Assembly: GCA_963205305.1 (NCBI GenBank)
Contig: CAUJIC010000044.1
Span: 1-32,545 of the forward strand
DNA length: 32,545 bases
Direction of reading: 5' to 3'
Source: Pseudomonadota bacterium
GTDB lineage: Bacteria; Pseudomonadota; Alphaproteobacteria; Rickettsiales; UBA3002
Positions 15,495 through 24,900 of this stretch are shown one piece after another (the stretch's first letter is position 1; each line of letters begins with the position of its first letter). The notes under the pieces are model-generated. The model worked only from the letters and a program-made list of their open reading frames with translations, was not told the DNA's origin and did no database searches. The translations under genes were made by a program, and so were the position numbers.

Positions 15495-15595
15495 TGGTTG
15501 GTAAGCTCATACCCACCCCTTAGTGGTGTTGGGTCAGGCTCCGTCACTTAGCTGGCGGAACTTCGAGCGGGGGACTTACTAGTTCCCCAAAACAG
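15495..15595 (+). ncRNA. Possible structured RNA or 3' UTR between DUF465 and its terminator
   Basis: About 100 bp without coding potential but with pairing: CCAC/GTGG around 15515-15530 and GGGGGA (15569-15574) with TTCCCC (15583-15588, one G-T pair). It ends directly at the intrinsic terminator. It could be a processed small RNA or a long 3' UTR. I considered 6S RNA but cannot draw its central bubble with confidence. Confidence 0.25.
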
Positions 15596-15638
15596 GAAGC
15601 CCCGAGGAACCGAGCGTTCGCGGGGCTTCTTTTTATTT
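15596..15638 (+). terminator. Strong intrinsic terminator after DUF465
   Basis: GAAGCCCCG (15596-15604) pairs perfectly with CGGGGCTTC (15621-15629). The 16-base loop can itself close with CGAG/TTCG. A T-run TTTTTATTT (15630-15638) follows directly. It ends + strand transcription before the convergent - strand gene. Confidence 0.9.
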
Positions 15639-15654
15639 GGTTGGTGGTGCTTGG

Positions 15655-16209
15655 TTAGAAGCGTGTGCCAAGGGTAATGGTGCCCACATAGGCATCCGAT
15701 GGAGATACATCGGACCCTGCGAGTGTTTTGGATGGCAACCAGTAGCCGCGTGCACCTAGCTCCAGCGCATCTGTGAGGGCGTAGGAGGTGCCAATATAAG
15801 GCGTAAGTGCGGGGCTGACCGCATAATCATAGCCCGTGATACCGCCCGCATAGGCGCCAGCACTCAGCGCGAGTTCCTTGGTGATAAATTTTTCTAGCTC
15901 CACCACGCCGCCGACAAACACCGAGGTTTTGTAGACAGAATTATCGAACACGCCACCTGTGACGCCAAGGCGCACATTGGTTGCGGGGTCGACCTGCCAT
16001 TGCGGCCATGAAACATCGGCGACGATGCCCTCATTCTTCAGCCAGCCTTGGTTCCAGTCTTGCGTGGCTGAGCGCTTATCGGGGTGTGTCACATAAACGG
16101 GCACACCAACGGTGAGGCGGGCTTTATTTCCAGCCGGATGCTCAGTTGCTGAAGCGGCGCAAGGCAGCAGGACAATAGTGGTAAAAAAGCAAAGAATGCG
16201 CTTTATCAT
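15655..16209 (-). CDS. Predicted outer-membrane beta-barrel protein, 184 aa
   Basis: A signal peptide of about 21 residues (KRILCFFTTIVLLPCAASA) is followed by alternating hydrophobic/polar strands rich in Gly and aromatics (RLTVGVPVYVTH, VRLGVTGGVFDN, ALSAGAYAGGITGYDYAV, YVGTITLGTRF). The protein ends in Phe, the C-terminal signal for outer-membrane insertion by BAM. Size suits an eight-stranded barrel. I do not recognise the family. Lipid-A-modifying and PagP-type barrels are possible, but no catalytic residues can be named. It converges with the terminator of DUF465 and lies 64 bp after the YjdF-like gene on the same strand. Confidence 0.6.
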   Translation of the reverse strand: MIKRILCFFTTIVLLPCAASATEHPAGNKARLTVGVPVYVTHPDKRSATQDWNQGWLKNEGIVADVSWPQWQVDPATNVRLGVTGGVFDNSVYKTSVFVGGVVELEKFITKELALSAGAYAGGITGYDYAVSPALTPYIGTSYALTDALELGARGYWLPSKTLAGSDVSPSDAYVGTITLGTRF

Positions 16210-16273
16210 GGCAGGCTCCAGTGGGTCGTTATGATAACGGCCATACTAGCCTTGACTGGTTGCTTGCCCAGAA

Positions 16274-16888
16274 TTATTTGCGGTTAGCGAGTTTGGCCAG
16301 CGACTGATCATGCAGGCGTGACATAAATGCTAAGGCGCAGACGGCGCCAACGAGGGCGAGAGCCATGTCTTTCTGGGTGTCCCAGATATCGCCTTGGGTA
16401 CCAAGGAAGGCATCGGCATTGCCCCCCACGGAAATAGACACAATCGCCTCGAGCAATTCATAGCCACCACTGATGCCTAAGCAGCTTAGCAAAATGATGG
16501 TAATCATCCATTTGCCGCGTGGTAGTGGGGAAGTGCGAAGCAGCAATTCACGAAGGATGATGGCGGGGATGAAGCCTTGGGCGAAATGTCCCACCCCATC
16601 GTATGAATTACGCGTGGTGCCTAGCCAATCGCGAATGGTGTTGAACAATGGAACTTCGGCATAGGTGTAATGCGCGCCGACGAGCAAGATGACGGCATGG
16701 GTGGTGATGAGTACATAGGTAAGGTTGGAGAAGGGAAATCGACAATAGGTGAACCCCAAAATAGGCAGGGCAAACAAGGCAGGCAATGCCTCGAGCCACC
16801 ATGTAAAGGGGTCAAGTGGGTGAATCGCCGACCATAGAGTGGTAATGGAAAAGATGAGCAGTAATGTGATGTGGAGACGTGTGGACAT
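16274..16888 (-). CDS. yjdF: DUF2238 / YjdF-family inner-membrane protein
   Basis: Polytopic membrane protein of about 204 residues with five to six hydrophobic helices. Family marks include HPLDPFTWWLEALPALFALP, YDGVGHFAQGFIPAIILREL, GGYELLEAIVSISVGG and GTQGDIWDTQKDMALALVGA. The conserved charged/polar residues in membrane-proximal positions (DGVGHF, QGDIWDTQKDM) suggest an enzyme or channel, but the function of the family is not known to me. The frame is open to 16957, but the first 23 codons from there are polar and unlike the family, so I use ATG at 16888. It is the last ordinary gene before the metal island. Confidence 0.85.
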   Translation of the reverse strand: MSTRLHITLLLIFSITTLWSAIHPLDPFTWWLEALPALFALPILGFTYCRFPFSNLTYVLITTHAVILLVGAHYTYAEVPLFNTIRDWLGTTRNSYDGVGHFAQGFIPAIILRELLLRTSPLPRGKWMITIILLSCLGISGGYELLEAIVSISVGGNADAFLGTQGDIWDTQKDMALALVGAVCALAFMSRLHDQSLAKLANRK

Positions 16889-16957
16889 TTGTATTTGCTT
16901 AGCCTTTTTAAATGGAGGAGGGGAAGAGAATTTCTCGGCTAAGTGGCCTCGTGCCAT

Positions 16958-17257
16958 TTCCTAAATTCGCTACGCTCATTAAGTAAATGGTCGAACTAGA
17001 GTTCTCACTAAAACTTCCGCCGCGTCCATTACCCTAGCCCCTGATGGGGCTAGGGTAATGGAGGTGTGAGTGAGACTGGATAAAAACCATTCTCTACTGG
17101 GCGTAGTGGGGAGTAAATAGGCGAGTTCAAAATGGTCTGCCATCAGCAAACAATTGAACAGATCCAGCGTATAAAAATCTCTCACATCTCAAAAATTCAC
17201 AGAAGCGCTTAAATCTCTGTTAAACAACTCTTTAACATGGTACTTTTAGAGTTAATA
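16958..17257. other. Gene-free strip of about 300 bp at the island's left edge
   Basis: It contains the large inverted repeat 17003-17075 and otherwise AT-rich DNA. A 68-codon frame on the - strand (16979-17185) runs through both arms of the repeat and has no family resemblance, so I do not call it a gene. No tRNA or integrase that would mark an insertion point is visible. Confidence 0.5.
17003..17075. repeat. Perfect 16-bp inverted repeat with nested outer stem
   Basis: The inner arms 17026-17041 (CCATTACCCTAGCCCC) and 17046-17061 are perfect complements around TGAT. A second outer pair TCTCACT (17003-17009) / AGTGAGA (17069-17075) brackets it. No T-run follows on either strand, so it is not a classic terminator. 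It could be a mobile-repeat remnant, a protein-binding cruciform, or an RNA end for convergent or divergent units. Confidence 0.7.
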
Positions 17258-19465
17258 CTACAACTTAACTTTTTTCAGCCGAAGCGAATTCATAATTACT
17301 GATACCGAACTCAGTGCCATTGCTGCGCTGGCGATGACGGGGCTTAGAAGCAATCCGAAGAATGGATAGAGCAATCCAGCAGCAACAGGCACACCCAGCG
17401 CGTTATAGACAAAAGCGAAGAATAGGTTTTGCCTGATATTGCTCATCGTGGCATGACTCAAGCGACGGGCGCGGACAATGCCAATTAAATCACCCTTCAC
17501 CAGCGTAACACCCGCGCTTTCCATCGCCACATCGGTGCCGGTTCCCATAGCAATGCCCACATGCGCTTGCGCCAATGCAGGCGCGTCATTGACCCCATCA
17601 CCTGCCATCGCAACCTTGCGGCCTTGCGCCTGCAATTGCCGCACCAGTTCGCTTTTGCGTTCTGGCAGCACTTCAGCTTCATAGTCATCAATGCCCAGCT
17701 GCTCCGCTATTGCCTTCGCGGTAGCTTTGCTGTCACCAGTGAGCATGACGATATGCAATCCTTCAGCTTTCAGCTGTTTCAATGCTTCAGGCGTGGTGGC
17801 TTTAATGGGATCGGCAACACTGATAATTGCCGCTGGCTTGCCATCAATGGCCGCGAACATGGCAGTTTGGCCTTTGGCTCGGAGCTGATCGGCGGCCTGC
17901 ACGAGCGAATCAGCATTCATGCCAAGCGAGGAAAGCATAGCTGCATTTCCCAGCGCGACATTGTGACCATCCACCATGCCTTGTACGCCTTTGCCAGTGG
18001 TAGAAGAAAAATTCTGCACGGCGGAAAGCGTCATGCCTTTATCTTGTGCGCCTTTGACAATGGCCGATGCCAGTGGATGTTCGCTGCTTTGTTCAAGACT
18101 CGCTACCAACCGCAGGGCTTCATTTTGGTCAAAGCCAGAAGAGACAACAACTTCCATGAGCTTTGGCTTGCCTTCGGTCAGTGTGCCAGTTTTGTCGATA
18201 ATCAGCGTATCGACCTTTTCCATGATTTCGAGAGACTCGGCGTTTTTAATCAGCACACCTGCATGTGCGCCTCGGCCTGTACCCGCGATAATCGACATGG
18301 GCGTTGCCAATCCCAAGGCGCACGGGCAAGCAATAATCAGTACGGCCACGGCATTGACGATGGCATAGGCCAATTTTGGCTCCGGCCCCCATATTCCCCA
18401 AATAACCGCCGTTACAATAGCAATCAACACAACTACGGGCACAAAATAGCCTGATACCGTATCAGCCATGCGCTGAATCGGCGCACGACTGCGTTGGGCT
18501 TTGGCAACCATATCCACGATTTGTGCCAGCATGGTTTCGTTACCGACACGCTCGGCACGCATGGTAAAACCACCTGTGCCGTTAAGCGTCGCGCCTATCA
18601 CTTTGTCACCGGTATTCTTTTCCACCGGCACGGATTCACCCGTGACCATCGATTGATCGATGCTGCTGTGTCCTTCCACAACTATACCGTCCACTGGCAC
18701 TTTCTCACCGGGACGCACACGCAGTAAATCTCCTTTATGTACTTGGCTTAGATGCACATCTTCTTCTTTGCCATTGGCGCGAATAATACGTGCCATTTTC
18801 GGCGCGAGGTCAAGTAACGCACGCATGGCATTGCGGGCTTGATTGCGGGCTTTTAATTCTAGCACTTGGCCCAGCAAAACCAGTGCGGTAATCACCGATG
18901 CGGCTTCAAAATAAATATCGAGCATTTGCCCGCCCGCAAAGCGCATGGCGGCTTCAGGAAATACTGTGATAAGCACGCTATAAATATACGCTACGCCCAC
19001 CCCTAACGCGATCAGCGTAAACATATTTAGGCTTTTATGTTTCACCGATTCTGCTGCACGGACAAAAAACGGCCAGCCTGCCCATAGCACCACAGGTGTT
19101 GCCATGAGCATCTGAATCCACTTCGATAGCTGGGAATCCAAAAACTCATGAGATGAGCCGGGAATCAGGTGTGCGCCCATCACCACCAGTGCCAGCGGGA
19201 AGGACAACACCGCCGCCACCCAAAATCGGCGCGTCATATCGATGAGTTCTGGGTCTGGGCCTTCATCCAGTGACACGGTTTCAGGTTCAAGTGCCATACC
19301 GCAGATCGGGCAGTTGCCCGGCTGTTTTTGCCGCACCTGAGGGTGCATAGGGCATGTATAAATCACGCCTACTTTCTCAGATGCGGCAGTTGCAGGTGCT
19401 TCGGCAGGTTGATGCTTATGGTGTGAGCAATGCCCACCGTGATGTGATTCCTGTGAGTGATTCAT
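17258..19465 (-). CDS. copA: Cu+-type P1B heavy-metal-translocating ATPase
   Basis: Pumps metal from cytoplasm to periplasm at the cost of ATP. About 735 aa. The N-terminus is His-rich ([12 protein letters not shown]). Instead of HMA domains it carries one small Cys metal-binding module, [20 protein letters not shown] (37-56), typical of the CopB/SilP-like branch. The TM6 site is CPC ([13 protein letters not shown]), phosphorylation Asp is DKTGTLTEG, and the HP motif is SSEHPLASA. The last helices [11 protein letters not shown] and [15 protein letters not shown] are the P1B-1 (Cu+/Ag+) signature. ATG 19465 shares one base with the stop of the upstream DUF2933 gene (TGATG), which fixes the start over TTG 19474. 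It is last in the MerR-led unit. Confidence 0.92.
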   Translation of the reverse strand: MNHSQESHHGGHCSHHKHQPAEAPATAASEKVGVIYTCPMHPQVRQKQPGNCPICGMALEPETVSLDEGPDPELIDMTRRFWVAAVLSFPLALVVMGAHLIPGSSHEFLDSQLSKWIQMLMATPVVLWAGWPFFVRAAESVKHKSLNMFTLIALGVGVAYIYSVLITVFPEAAMRFAGGQMLDIYFEAASVITALVLLGQVLELKARNQARNAMRALLDLAPKMARIIRANGKEEDVHLSQVHKGDLLRVRPGEKVPVDGIVVEGHSSIDQSMVTGESVPVEKNTGDKVIGATLNGTGGFTMRAERVGNETMLAQIVDMVAKAQRSRAPIQRMADTVSGYFVPVVVLIAIVTAVIWGIWGPEPKLAYAIVNAVAVLIIACPCALGLATPMSIIAGTGRGAHAGVLIKNAESLEIMEKVDTLIIDKTGTLTEGKPKLMEVVVSSGFDQNEALRLVASLEQSSEHPLASAIVKGAQDKGMTLSAVQNFSSTTGKGVQGMVDGHNVALGNAAMLSSLGMNADSLVQAADQLRAKGQTAMFAAIDGKPAAIISVADPIKATTPEALKQLKAEGLHIVMLTGDSKATAKAIAEQLGIDDYEAEVLPERKSELVRQLQAQGRKVAMAGDGVNDAPALAQAHVGIAMGTGTDVAMESAGVTLVKGDLIGIVRARRLSHATMSNIRQNLFFAFVYNALGVPVAAGLLYPFFGLLLSPVIASAAMALSSVSVIMNSLRLKKVKL

Positions 19466-19722
19466 CAATGACAACCGCCTTTATGTTCTTTCGTATCATC
19501 CTTACTTTTCTCGCCTTCCTTAGAATGGTCATGATGCCCATGACCGCCGTGCATAAAAAAGTGCGAGAGCGGGCAAAGCAGAATAATCAGGAACGGCAAT
19601 GCGCCAAGCACATGCTGCTGATGCCATACAATCAGGTACACACCGAGTGCTGCAAGTGCGATCAGTATCGCAATCCCTTTAGGGCTTTTCCACCAAGGGC
19701 ATGAGGGGCGTAATTTTTCCAT
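19465..19722 (-). CDS. DUF2933-family small membrane protein
   Basis: 85 aa. A short N-terminus with CPWW is followed by two adjacent hydrophobic helices ([16 protein letters not shown] and [19 protein letters not shown], about 18-55). The tail is rich in His and charge ([19 protein letters not shown]…HKGGCH), a likely metal-binding segment. DUF2933 proteins are common next to copper and RND-efflux genes, but their task is not established. Its stop overlaps the ATPase start, so the two proteins are probably made in step, and a physical or functional link to the pump is likely. Confidence 0.8.
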   Translation of the reverse strand: MEKLRPSCPWWKSPKGIAILIALAALGVYLIVWHQQHVLGALPFLIILLCPLSHFFMHGGHGHHDHSKEGEKSKDDTKEHKGGCH

Positions 19723-19739
19723 ACGTTTTATCCTTCATA

Positions 19740-20075
19740 TTAGTGGTGGGCATTGTGGTCAGTTGAGGGTGTGGACTGTTTAACAGCGGAGTTTGTAGAT
19801 TTTTCCTGCTTCATCTTCGCACACATTGGGCATTGTTCGTCTTCTTTCATGGATGACATGCCTTCCATTTTACCCATGCACATCTTGCACATGCCATCCT
19901 TACAGCATTTGCATTCGCCAGATTTGCAGCATTCACCACATTTTCCGTCTTTGCAGCACTCGCATTTTTTACAACACGGCATTTTCATATCCATACCAGA
20001 TTGCGATCCCGCTTGCGTGTTGGCGCAGGCGGTAACAAAAACAAGCATGATGACAGGTAATAATCTCTTAAACAT
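19740..20075 (-). CDS. Cys-rich metallothionein-like lipoprotein
   Basis: 111 aa. A lipoprotein signal peptide ends at the lipobox VTAC (Cys17). The mature part has a dense cysteine block (about 34-69) of repeated CC-x2-C and CCKDGxC/CCKSGxC units, plus a later CPMC. In all, 15 Cys follow the lipidated one. Met-rich stretches (MDMKM, MCMGKMEGMSSM) and a His-containing tail (DHNAHH) add Cu+-type ligands. It should sit on the periplasmic side of a membrane and hold several metal ions, probably Cu+, Ag+ or soft divalent metals. The repeat units suggest growth by internal duplication. It lies between the MerR gene (9 bp away) and the DUF2933 gene. I know of no named family. Confidence 0.75.
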   Translation of the reverse strand: MFKRLLPVIMLVFVTACANTQAGSQSGMDMKMPCCKKCECCKDGKCGECCKSGECKCCKDGMCKMCMGKMEGMSSMKEDEQCPMCAKMKQEKSTNSAVKQSTPSTDHNAHH

Positions 20076-20084
20076 GGTAGCCTC

Positions 20085-20513
20085 CTAGGGTTGGTTAAAT
20101 CGGTTGATATGCCCCAATATCGGGCAGGAACTTACTGAGGTATCATCGGCGGGGCATTGACCAACCAAGGCACTCAGTATTTTTTTGACTTCTTTTAGTT
20201 CGCGGATTTTCTGTTCAGCTTCCGTGATTTTGCCGCTGGTGTGCTTAAGCACTTCCGCGCACGTTGCCTTGTCGGAGCGATTCAATGTGAGCAGCTGGCG
20301 TATTTCTTCGAGTGTAAAATTGAGCGTTTTTGCGCCTCTGATAAAGTACAGGATACGCTCGGCATCCTCTCCGTAAATTCGGTAGCCAGATTCAGATCGG
20401 CTGACTGCTTTAATCAGCCCCATTTTCTCATAATAGCGGAGCGTATCGGGGCTAACTCCTGTACGCTCCGCCAATCTTCCAACCGTAAGTAATTTAGTCT
20501 TTTCGCCTTTCAT
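20085..20513 (-). CDS. MerR-family metal-responsive regulator (ZntR/CadR/CueR group)
   Basis: 142 aa. An N-terminal winged helix-turn-helix (LTVGRLAERTGVSPDTLRYY) is followed by ESGYRIYGEDAERI, a long dimerisation helix and a C-terminal metal loop. Cysteines are at 85 (TCAEV), 120 and 130 (CPADD…SCPIL). Cys85 and the C-x9-C spacing resemble ZntR-type sensors of divalent metals. CueR has Ser at the first position and C-x7-C, although the CPxDD…CPI text recalls CueR. The frame is open to 20552, but that would place codons inside the operator, so ATG 20513 is the start. It is likely to activate its own unit, including the Cu-type ATPase. Confidence 0.88.
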   Translation of the reverse strand: MKGEKTKLLTVGRLAERTGVSPDTLRYYEKMGLIKAVSRSESGYRIYGEDAERILYFIRGAKTLNFTLEEIRQLLTLNRSDKATCAEVLKHTSGKITEAEQKIRELKEVKKILSALVGQCPADDTSVSSCPILGHINRFNQP

Positions 20514-20521
20514 AGTACCGA

Positions 20522-20553
20522 TCCTACACCTTGGAGTATACTCCAAGGTCAAG
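20522..20553 (-). promoter_or_regulatory. MerR-type promoter and 22-bp palindromic operator
   Basis: Read on the - strand: -35 TTGACC (20553-20548), 20-bp spacer, -10 TAGGAT (20527-20522). A perfect 22-bp palindrome (20529-20550) fills the spacer, with core GGAGTATACTCC. The overlong spacer holding a dyad is the hallmark of MerR-activated promoters. The GGAGT-NN-ACTCC core is like the zntA operator as I remember it. The start would lie a few bases before the regulator's ATG. Confidence 0.88.
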
Positions 20554-20556
20554 AGG

Positions 20557-21432
20557 TTATTTGACCGTTACGCCAAACGGCGCGAACACATCCTTTCCAC
20601 CGATTCTCACCTGCGCGAACAACTTAACAAAACCCGCTTTTTCCGGCTCGATGTGGAATTCCAGTTTGGGGCCTCCGCGCTCGGTGTCGCTGGTGGGTTC
20701 TTTACCCATCGGGTGGATATGCAGGACGGAATTATAATCCTCCGTAAATCCCACCACATGCGCGAACGCACCCATCACCGGCTCTAATTGATTGAAGGGC
20801 TTTCCATCATTGGTGATGGTGATATTGCCCATCACTGCGCTACCTGCTTTAGGTTCGCTATCCAATGCAAGGGTGAAGTTGTACCCATCCACCGCACTGG
20901 TCATAACGGTGGTTTTATTGATGGTAGCTTTTTCCTTTGCTGCGCTCCCCATATCCGCCATCACATATTCCTGTTTGCCGGTGGCAACCGGAATCACATC
21001 CGCCCATACACGGTAGCTGTCATTTTTCTTCGGCGTGAAATCAAACACGAATTCACCCGCATTTTTACCGGCGACAGGGTGGATATGGTGATAATCGGTG
21101 AGTGATGGGTCAACGATCAGCAAATGCAGTTTCTTGGTATGCGCCTCTTTAAGGCCATCAAAAGAGATAGGCTTGCCATCTGCCACAGCATTTAGCTTCA
21201 CCAACACTTGGGTAGTCTTACCCGCTTGAAATGGTGTTGCTGGTTCCAGAACGAGCTTTACGGTATTTTGAGTAGCCATTTTATCGTGTGCTCCGCCGCC
21301 ATGTCCCATCGCCTCATGCGAGGTGGCGGCTGACTGGGTTTGGCCGTGACCAGCGGCATGATCGCCAGCAGCAAAAGCGGCTGTGCCAGTGGTTAAAATG
21401 GTGCTGATAAGCAGTGCGTGAAGTAATTTCAT
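20557..21432 (-). CDS. His-rich periplasmic protein of a metal-resistance cluster, 291 aa
   Basis: A signal peptide (MKLLHALLISTILTTGTAAFA) is followed by a His/Gly/Ala-rich linker (GDHAAGHGQ…HEAMGHGGGAHDK, about 23-50). Two beta-rich, immunoglobulin-like halves are suggested by repeated motifs. The first half has YHHIHPVAGKNAGEFVFDFT, and the second has NSVLHIHPMGKEP and LEFHIEPEKAGFVKLFAQVR. The paired H-I-H-P motifs look like metal ligands repeated in each half. I do not know a named family. Copper-binding, YtkA-like and CopC-like folds are alternatives. It is the last gene of the RND unit, 10 bp after the 161-aa gene, and its stop is 4 bp from the MerR operator region. Confidence 0.7.
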   Translation of the reverse strand: MKLLHALLISTILTTGTAAFAAGDHAAGHGQTQSAATSHEAMGHGGGAHDKMATQNTVKLVLEPATPFQAGKTTQVLVKLNAVADGKPISFDGLKEAHTKKLHLLIVDPSLTDYHHIHPVAGKNAGEFVFDFTPKKNDSYRVWADVIPVATGKQEYVMADMGSAAKEKATINKTTVMTSAVDGYNFTLALDSEPKAGSAVMGNITITNDGKPFNQLEPVMGAFAHVVGFTEDYNSVLHIHPMGKEPTSDTERGGPKLEFHIEPEKAGFVKLFAQVRIGGKDVFAPFGVTVK

Positions 21433-21442
21433 GGTATCACCT

Positions 21443-21928
21443 TTATTTTACGTTGGATTCGACAAGTTTTAGCGCACCTTGGCTCTTTTTGAGTTCTGCT
21501 AAAGTTTTTTCCAAATTTTTATCGTGCGTGCCGATATGAAAATCCGTAGTGGTTTTGACAAGTTGCTTAAGCGCACTGGATAAACGGGCTTTCTTTGCCG
21601 GTTCCATACTTTCTGAGTCTTTTTCAAGAAACTTTGCCGCTTCCTCAATATGCACTGTCACATCGTGCAGCTGATCCATGACTTTGCCGTTCGCAAATAA
21701 ATCCGCTTTGTGCTTATTTACAGCTTCATCCATGAACGCCACGCCATCACGCAACACTTTCAGCGCATCATCCTTTGTGGCAATTTTTGTAGCTTCATCA
21801 TGCACAGCAGAAGGCTCATGCTGGCCGTGCTGCTCTGTTTTAGAGTGGTCTTCGCCTTCATGCGCCAGCGCGGGCTGTTGAAATCCTGCCAAAGCCAGTA
21901 TCGCGGTGGTAAGTAGTAATTTCTTCAT
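21443..21928 (-). CDS. His-rich periplasmic helical protein, 161 aa
   Basis: A signal peptide (MKKLLLTTAILALAGFQQPALA) is followed by a His/Glu-rich start (HEGEDHSKTEQHGQHEPSAVHDE) and a long helical domain with heptad-like charge spacing (about 50-155), consistent with a four-helix bundle. The His-rich N-terminus resembles that of the CusB-like protein (HGGEDHAE), suggesting a shared metal-scavenging role. I recognise no named family. It lies 15 bp after the RND pump gene and 10 bp before the 291-aa gene, clearly in the same unit. Confidence 0.7.
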   Translation of the reverse strand: MKKLLLTTAILALAGFQQPALAHEGEDHSKTEQHGQHEPSAVHDEATKIATKDDALKVLRDGVAFMDEAVNKHKADLFANGKVMDQLHDVTVHIEEAAKFLEKDSESMEPAKKARLSSALKQLVKTTTDFHIGTHDKNLEKTLAELKKSQGALKLVESNVK

Positions 21929-21943
21929 GTCATTCTCCTTTGG

Positions 21944-24900
21944 TTAATGAGTGATTGCCGCTGGCAGTAAGCTGGCGACAGGTTTCTTGCCGAATTTCCA
22001 GAACACCAGCGGACGCACGGTGAGGTCGAGCAAAGTGCTGGAAAACAACCCGCAGAAAATCACCACCGCGACAGGATGCAGGATTTCACGTCCCGGCTCG
22101 TCGGCGGCGATAATCAGCGGAATTAGGGCAAGCGAAGCGGTAAGCGCAGTCATCAGCACGGGGATAATCCGTTCCGATGTACCGCGATAAATCATGGCGA
22201 TGTCAAAGCGTTCGCCCTCATGCTCCATCAGATGCAGGTAGTGCGCGATCATCATAATGCCGTTACGCGCTGCAATGCCGGTGAGCGTCACAAAACCCAC
22301 CATTGTTGCAATCGAGAATACGCCGCCGGAGAGCCACACGCCGATCACCGCACCTATAAAGGCAAGCGGGATGGATACCATCACCTGAAGCGCGAGGTTG
22401 GCACTCTTAAAATGCACGAATAACACCATAAACATGCCAGCCAGCGAGAACAGGCTTAACACGGCAATCAGGCGCGAAGCAGTGGCTTGGCTTTCAAACT
22501 GCCCACCATAGGTGACGTAATAGCCTTGTGGCAGATGCACCTTAGTATCTATCGCCGCCTGTACCTTCTTCACCACGCCCACCAGATCACGCTCGGCGAC
22601 GTTGGCCTGAATTACGATGCGCCGCTGGGCGTTTTCGCGGTTAATGATATTCGGCCCTTTGGCATCCTGCACATTGGCAATCGCTTGCAGCGGAACAACA
22701 TTACCGTCCTTGGTATCCACGGGAATTTGCTTAATCGCTTCTATGTCACTGCGCGAGGCATCGGAAAGTCGCATGACTATATCGTAGGTGCGCTGGCCAT
22801 CCAGCACTTGCCCCACGGCTTTGCCTTGCATGGCAAGCTCGGCATATTCCGCCGCTTCGCCCGAAAGAAGCCCGTAGGTGGCGGCTTTCTCACGATCAAA
22901 CAGCACATGCACCTGCGGGATAAGCACCTGCTTTTCCACCGACAAATCCACCACGCCTTCCACTTCACTCATGGCCACGCGGATTTCTTCGGCTTTCGCA
23001 CGAAGCACATCCAGATCAGTACCGAACAGCTTGATAGCAATTTGCGCTCGCACACCGCTCATCATGTGGTCAATACGGTGCGAAATAGGCTGGCCGATAT
23101 TGATCGCAATACCGGGGATTTCATCCAAGCGGGTGCGAATATCAGCCAGAATGACAGCGCGGGAACGTTTCGATTCTTTCAGCTCCACTTCAATTTCACT
23201 GGAATGCACGCCTTCCGCATGGTCATCGCGTTCAGCGCGGCCTGTGCGTCTGCCTGTTTCAGTGGCTTCCGGTACTTGGCGAATCAGGTTTTCTGCAATC
23301 GTGCCGATACGGTTAGACTCAGCAAGGCTGGTTCCGGGCGGGGTCAGGATGTTAATTGTCACCGAACCTTCATTGAATTGTGGCAGGAATTCTTTGCCGA
23401 AGAACGGCACCATCGCTAGCACCGCGAAAGTCAGAATCGCAACTCCTGTCAGAACGAATTTGCTGTTCGGGAAAGCAAAGTTAAGCACACGGGCTTGAAT
23501 CCCTTTGATCTTGCGTAGCAGCCAGCTGTCATGCTCTGCGCTCATGCGCTTCATATTCGGCAACAGGTAAGAGCAAAGGGCTGGGGTCAGCGTGAGCGAT
23601 ACAAATAGCGAAGCGATGATTGAGGTAATGTAAGCAATACCGAGTGGCAGGAAGATTTTGCCTTCAATACCACCCATCGCAAAAAGCGGAATGAATACCA
23701 ACACCACAATGATGGTTGCGAATACGATAGAGTTCCGCACCTCGCTGGATGCCTCGTAAATTACCTGTAGTGAATTGCGAGGCTTTTCTGCATGACGGTT
23801 TTCACGCAAGCGGCGGAAGACATTTTCTACGTCCACAATCGCATCGTCCACCAATTCCCCAATCGCCACAGCCAAACCGCCAAGCGTCATGGTGTTAATG
23901 CTCATGCCGAACATCTTGAATACAATCGCCGTGAGTACAAAAGAAAGCGGTATTGCGGTGAGCGTGATGAAGGTGGTGCGGAAGTTAAGTAGGAACAGAA
24001 ACAGCACGATGGCAACCAGTATCGCCCCATCGCGCAAGGCTTCTTCGACGTTCTTGATAGCGCGTTCGATGAAACTGCCCTGTTTGAAAATATCACCGTG
24101 GATTTTTACGCCTTCGGGCAAGTTTTTTTGAATGCTGGCAAGCTCAGCTTCAATCGCCTTGGTGAGCTTGATAGTATCCGCTCCGGGCTGCTTTTGCACG
24201 GACAAGATTACCGCAGGGCTACCGTTGACACTGGCATCGCCGCGCTTGGCCAGAGGGCCACCCAGTTTAATATCGGCAACCTGATCGAGCGTGAGCGGGG
24301 TCGGACTGCCATTATCTCTTGGCAGCGGCGATTTTGCCAGATCTTCAAGCGTTTTTACTCTGGCGATATTGCGAATTAAGCCTTCCTGATAATCAGAAAG
24401 TAGAAAACCGCCCGTGGCGTTGATGTTTGAACCAGCAATGGTGGCTTCCACATCATGCAGCGTCACGCCATAATTTTTAAGTTTTAGGGGGTCAACCAAA
24501 ACCTGATATTGTTTCAGATCGCCGCCAATAACTGCCACTTGGGAGACACCTGAAATGGAAAGTAAACGGTTGCGAATATCCCACTCCGCAATCGTGCGTA
24601 AATCCATAGTGCTGGTTTCAGGGTTTTCAGAGGCCAGCCCCACCAGCATGATTTCTCCCATGATGGATGAAATCGGTCCCATGACTGGGCGCGTATCCTG
24701 CGGCAGTGTTTCCTGCGCCTGTTGCAGTTTTTCTGCGACAATCTGGCGAGCGGTGTAAATGTTTGTATCCCAACCGAATTCCACCCATACAATCGAAAGC
24801 CCGATAGCAGAGGCGGAACGCACACGTTCTACACCCGTGGAGCCGTTCACTGCCGTTTCAATTGGCCATGTCACCAGTGCTTCTACTTCCTCCGGCGCAA

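Noticed and set aside
15495..15638. 6S RNA
   Set aside because: Stems are present, but I could not draw the long central bubble flanked by two closing stems that defines 6S RNA, so only a possible structured RNA is listed.
16979..17185. 68-codon - strand frame in the gap before copA
   Set aside because: It runs through both arms of the perfect inverted repeat and resembles no protein family; no ribosome site.
17561..18454. 297-codon open frame antisense to the P-type ATPase
   Set aside because: Shadow of the ATPase codons with no recognisable motif and no ribosome site.
22487..23419. 310-codon open frame antisense to the RND pump gene
   Set aside because: It is the mirror frame of a highly conserved pump gene; its translation is His/Arg-rich with no family pattern.
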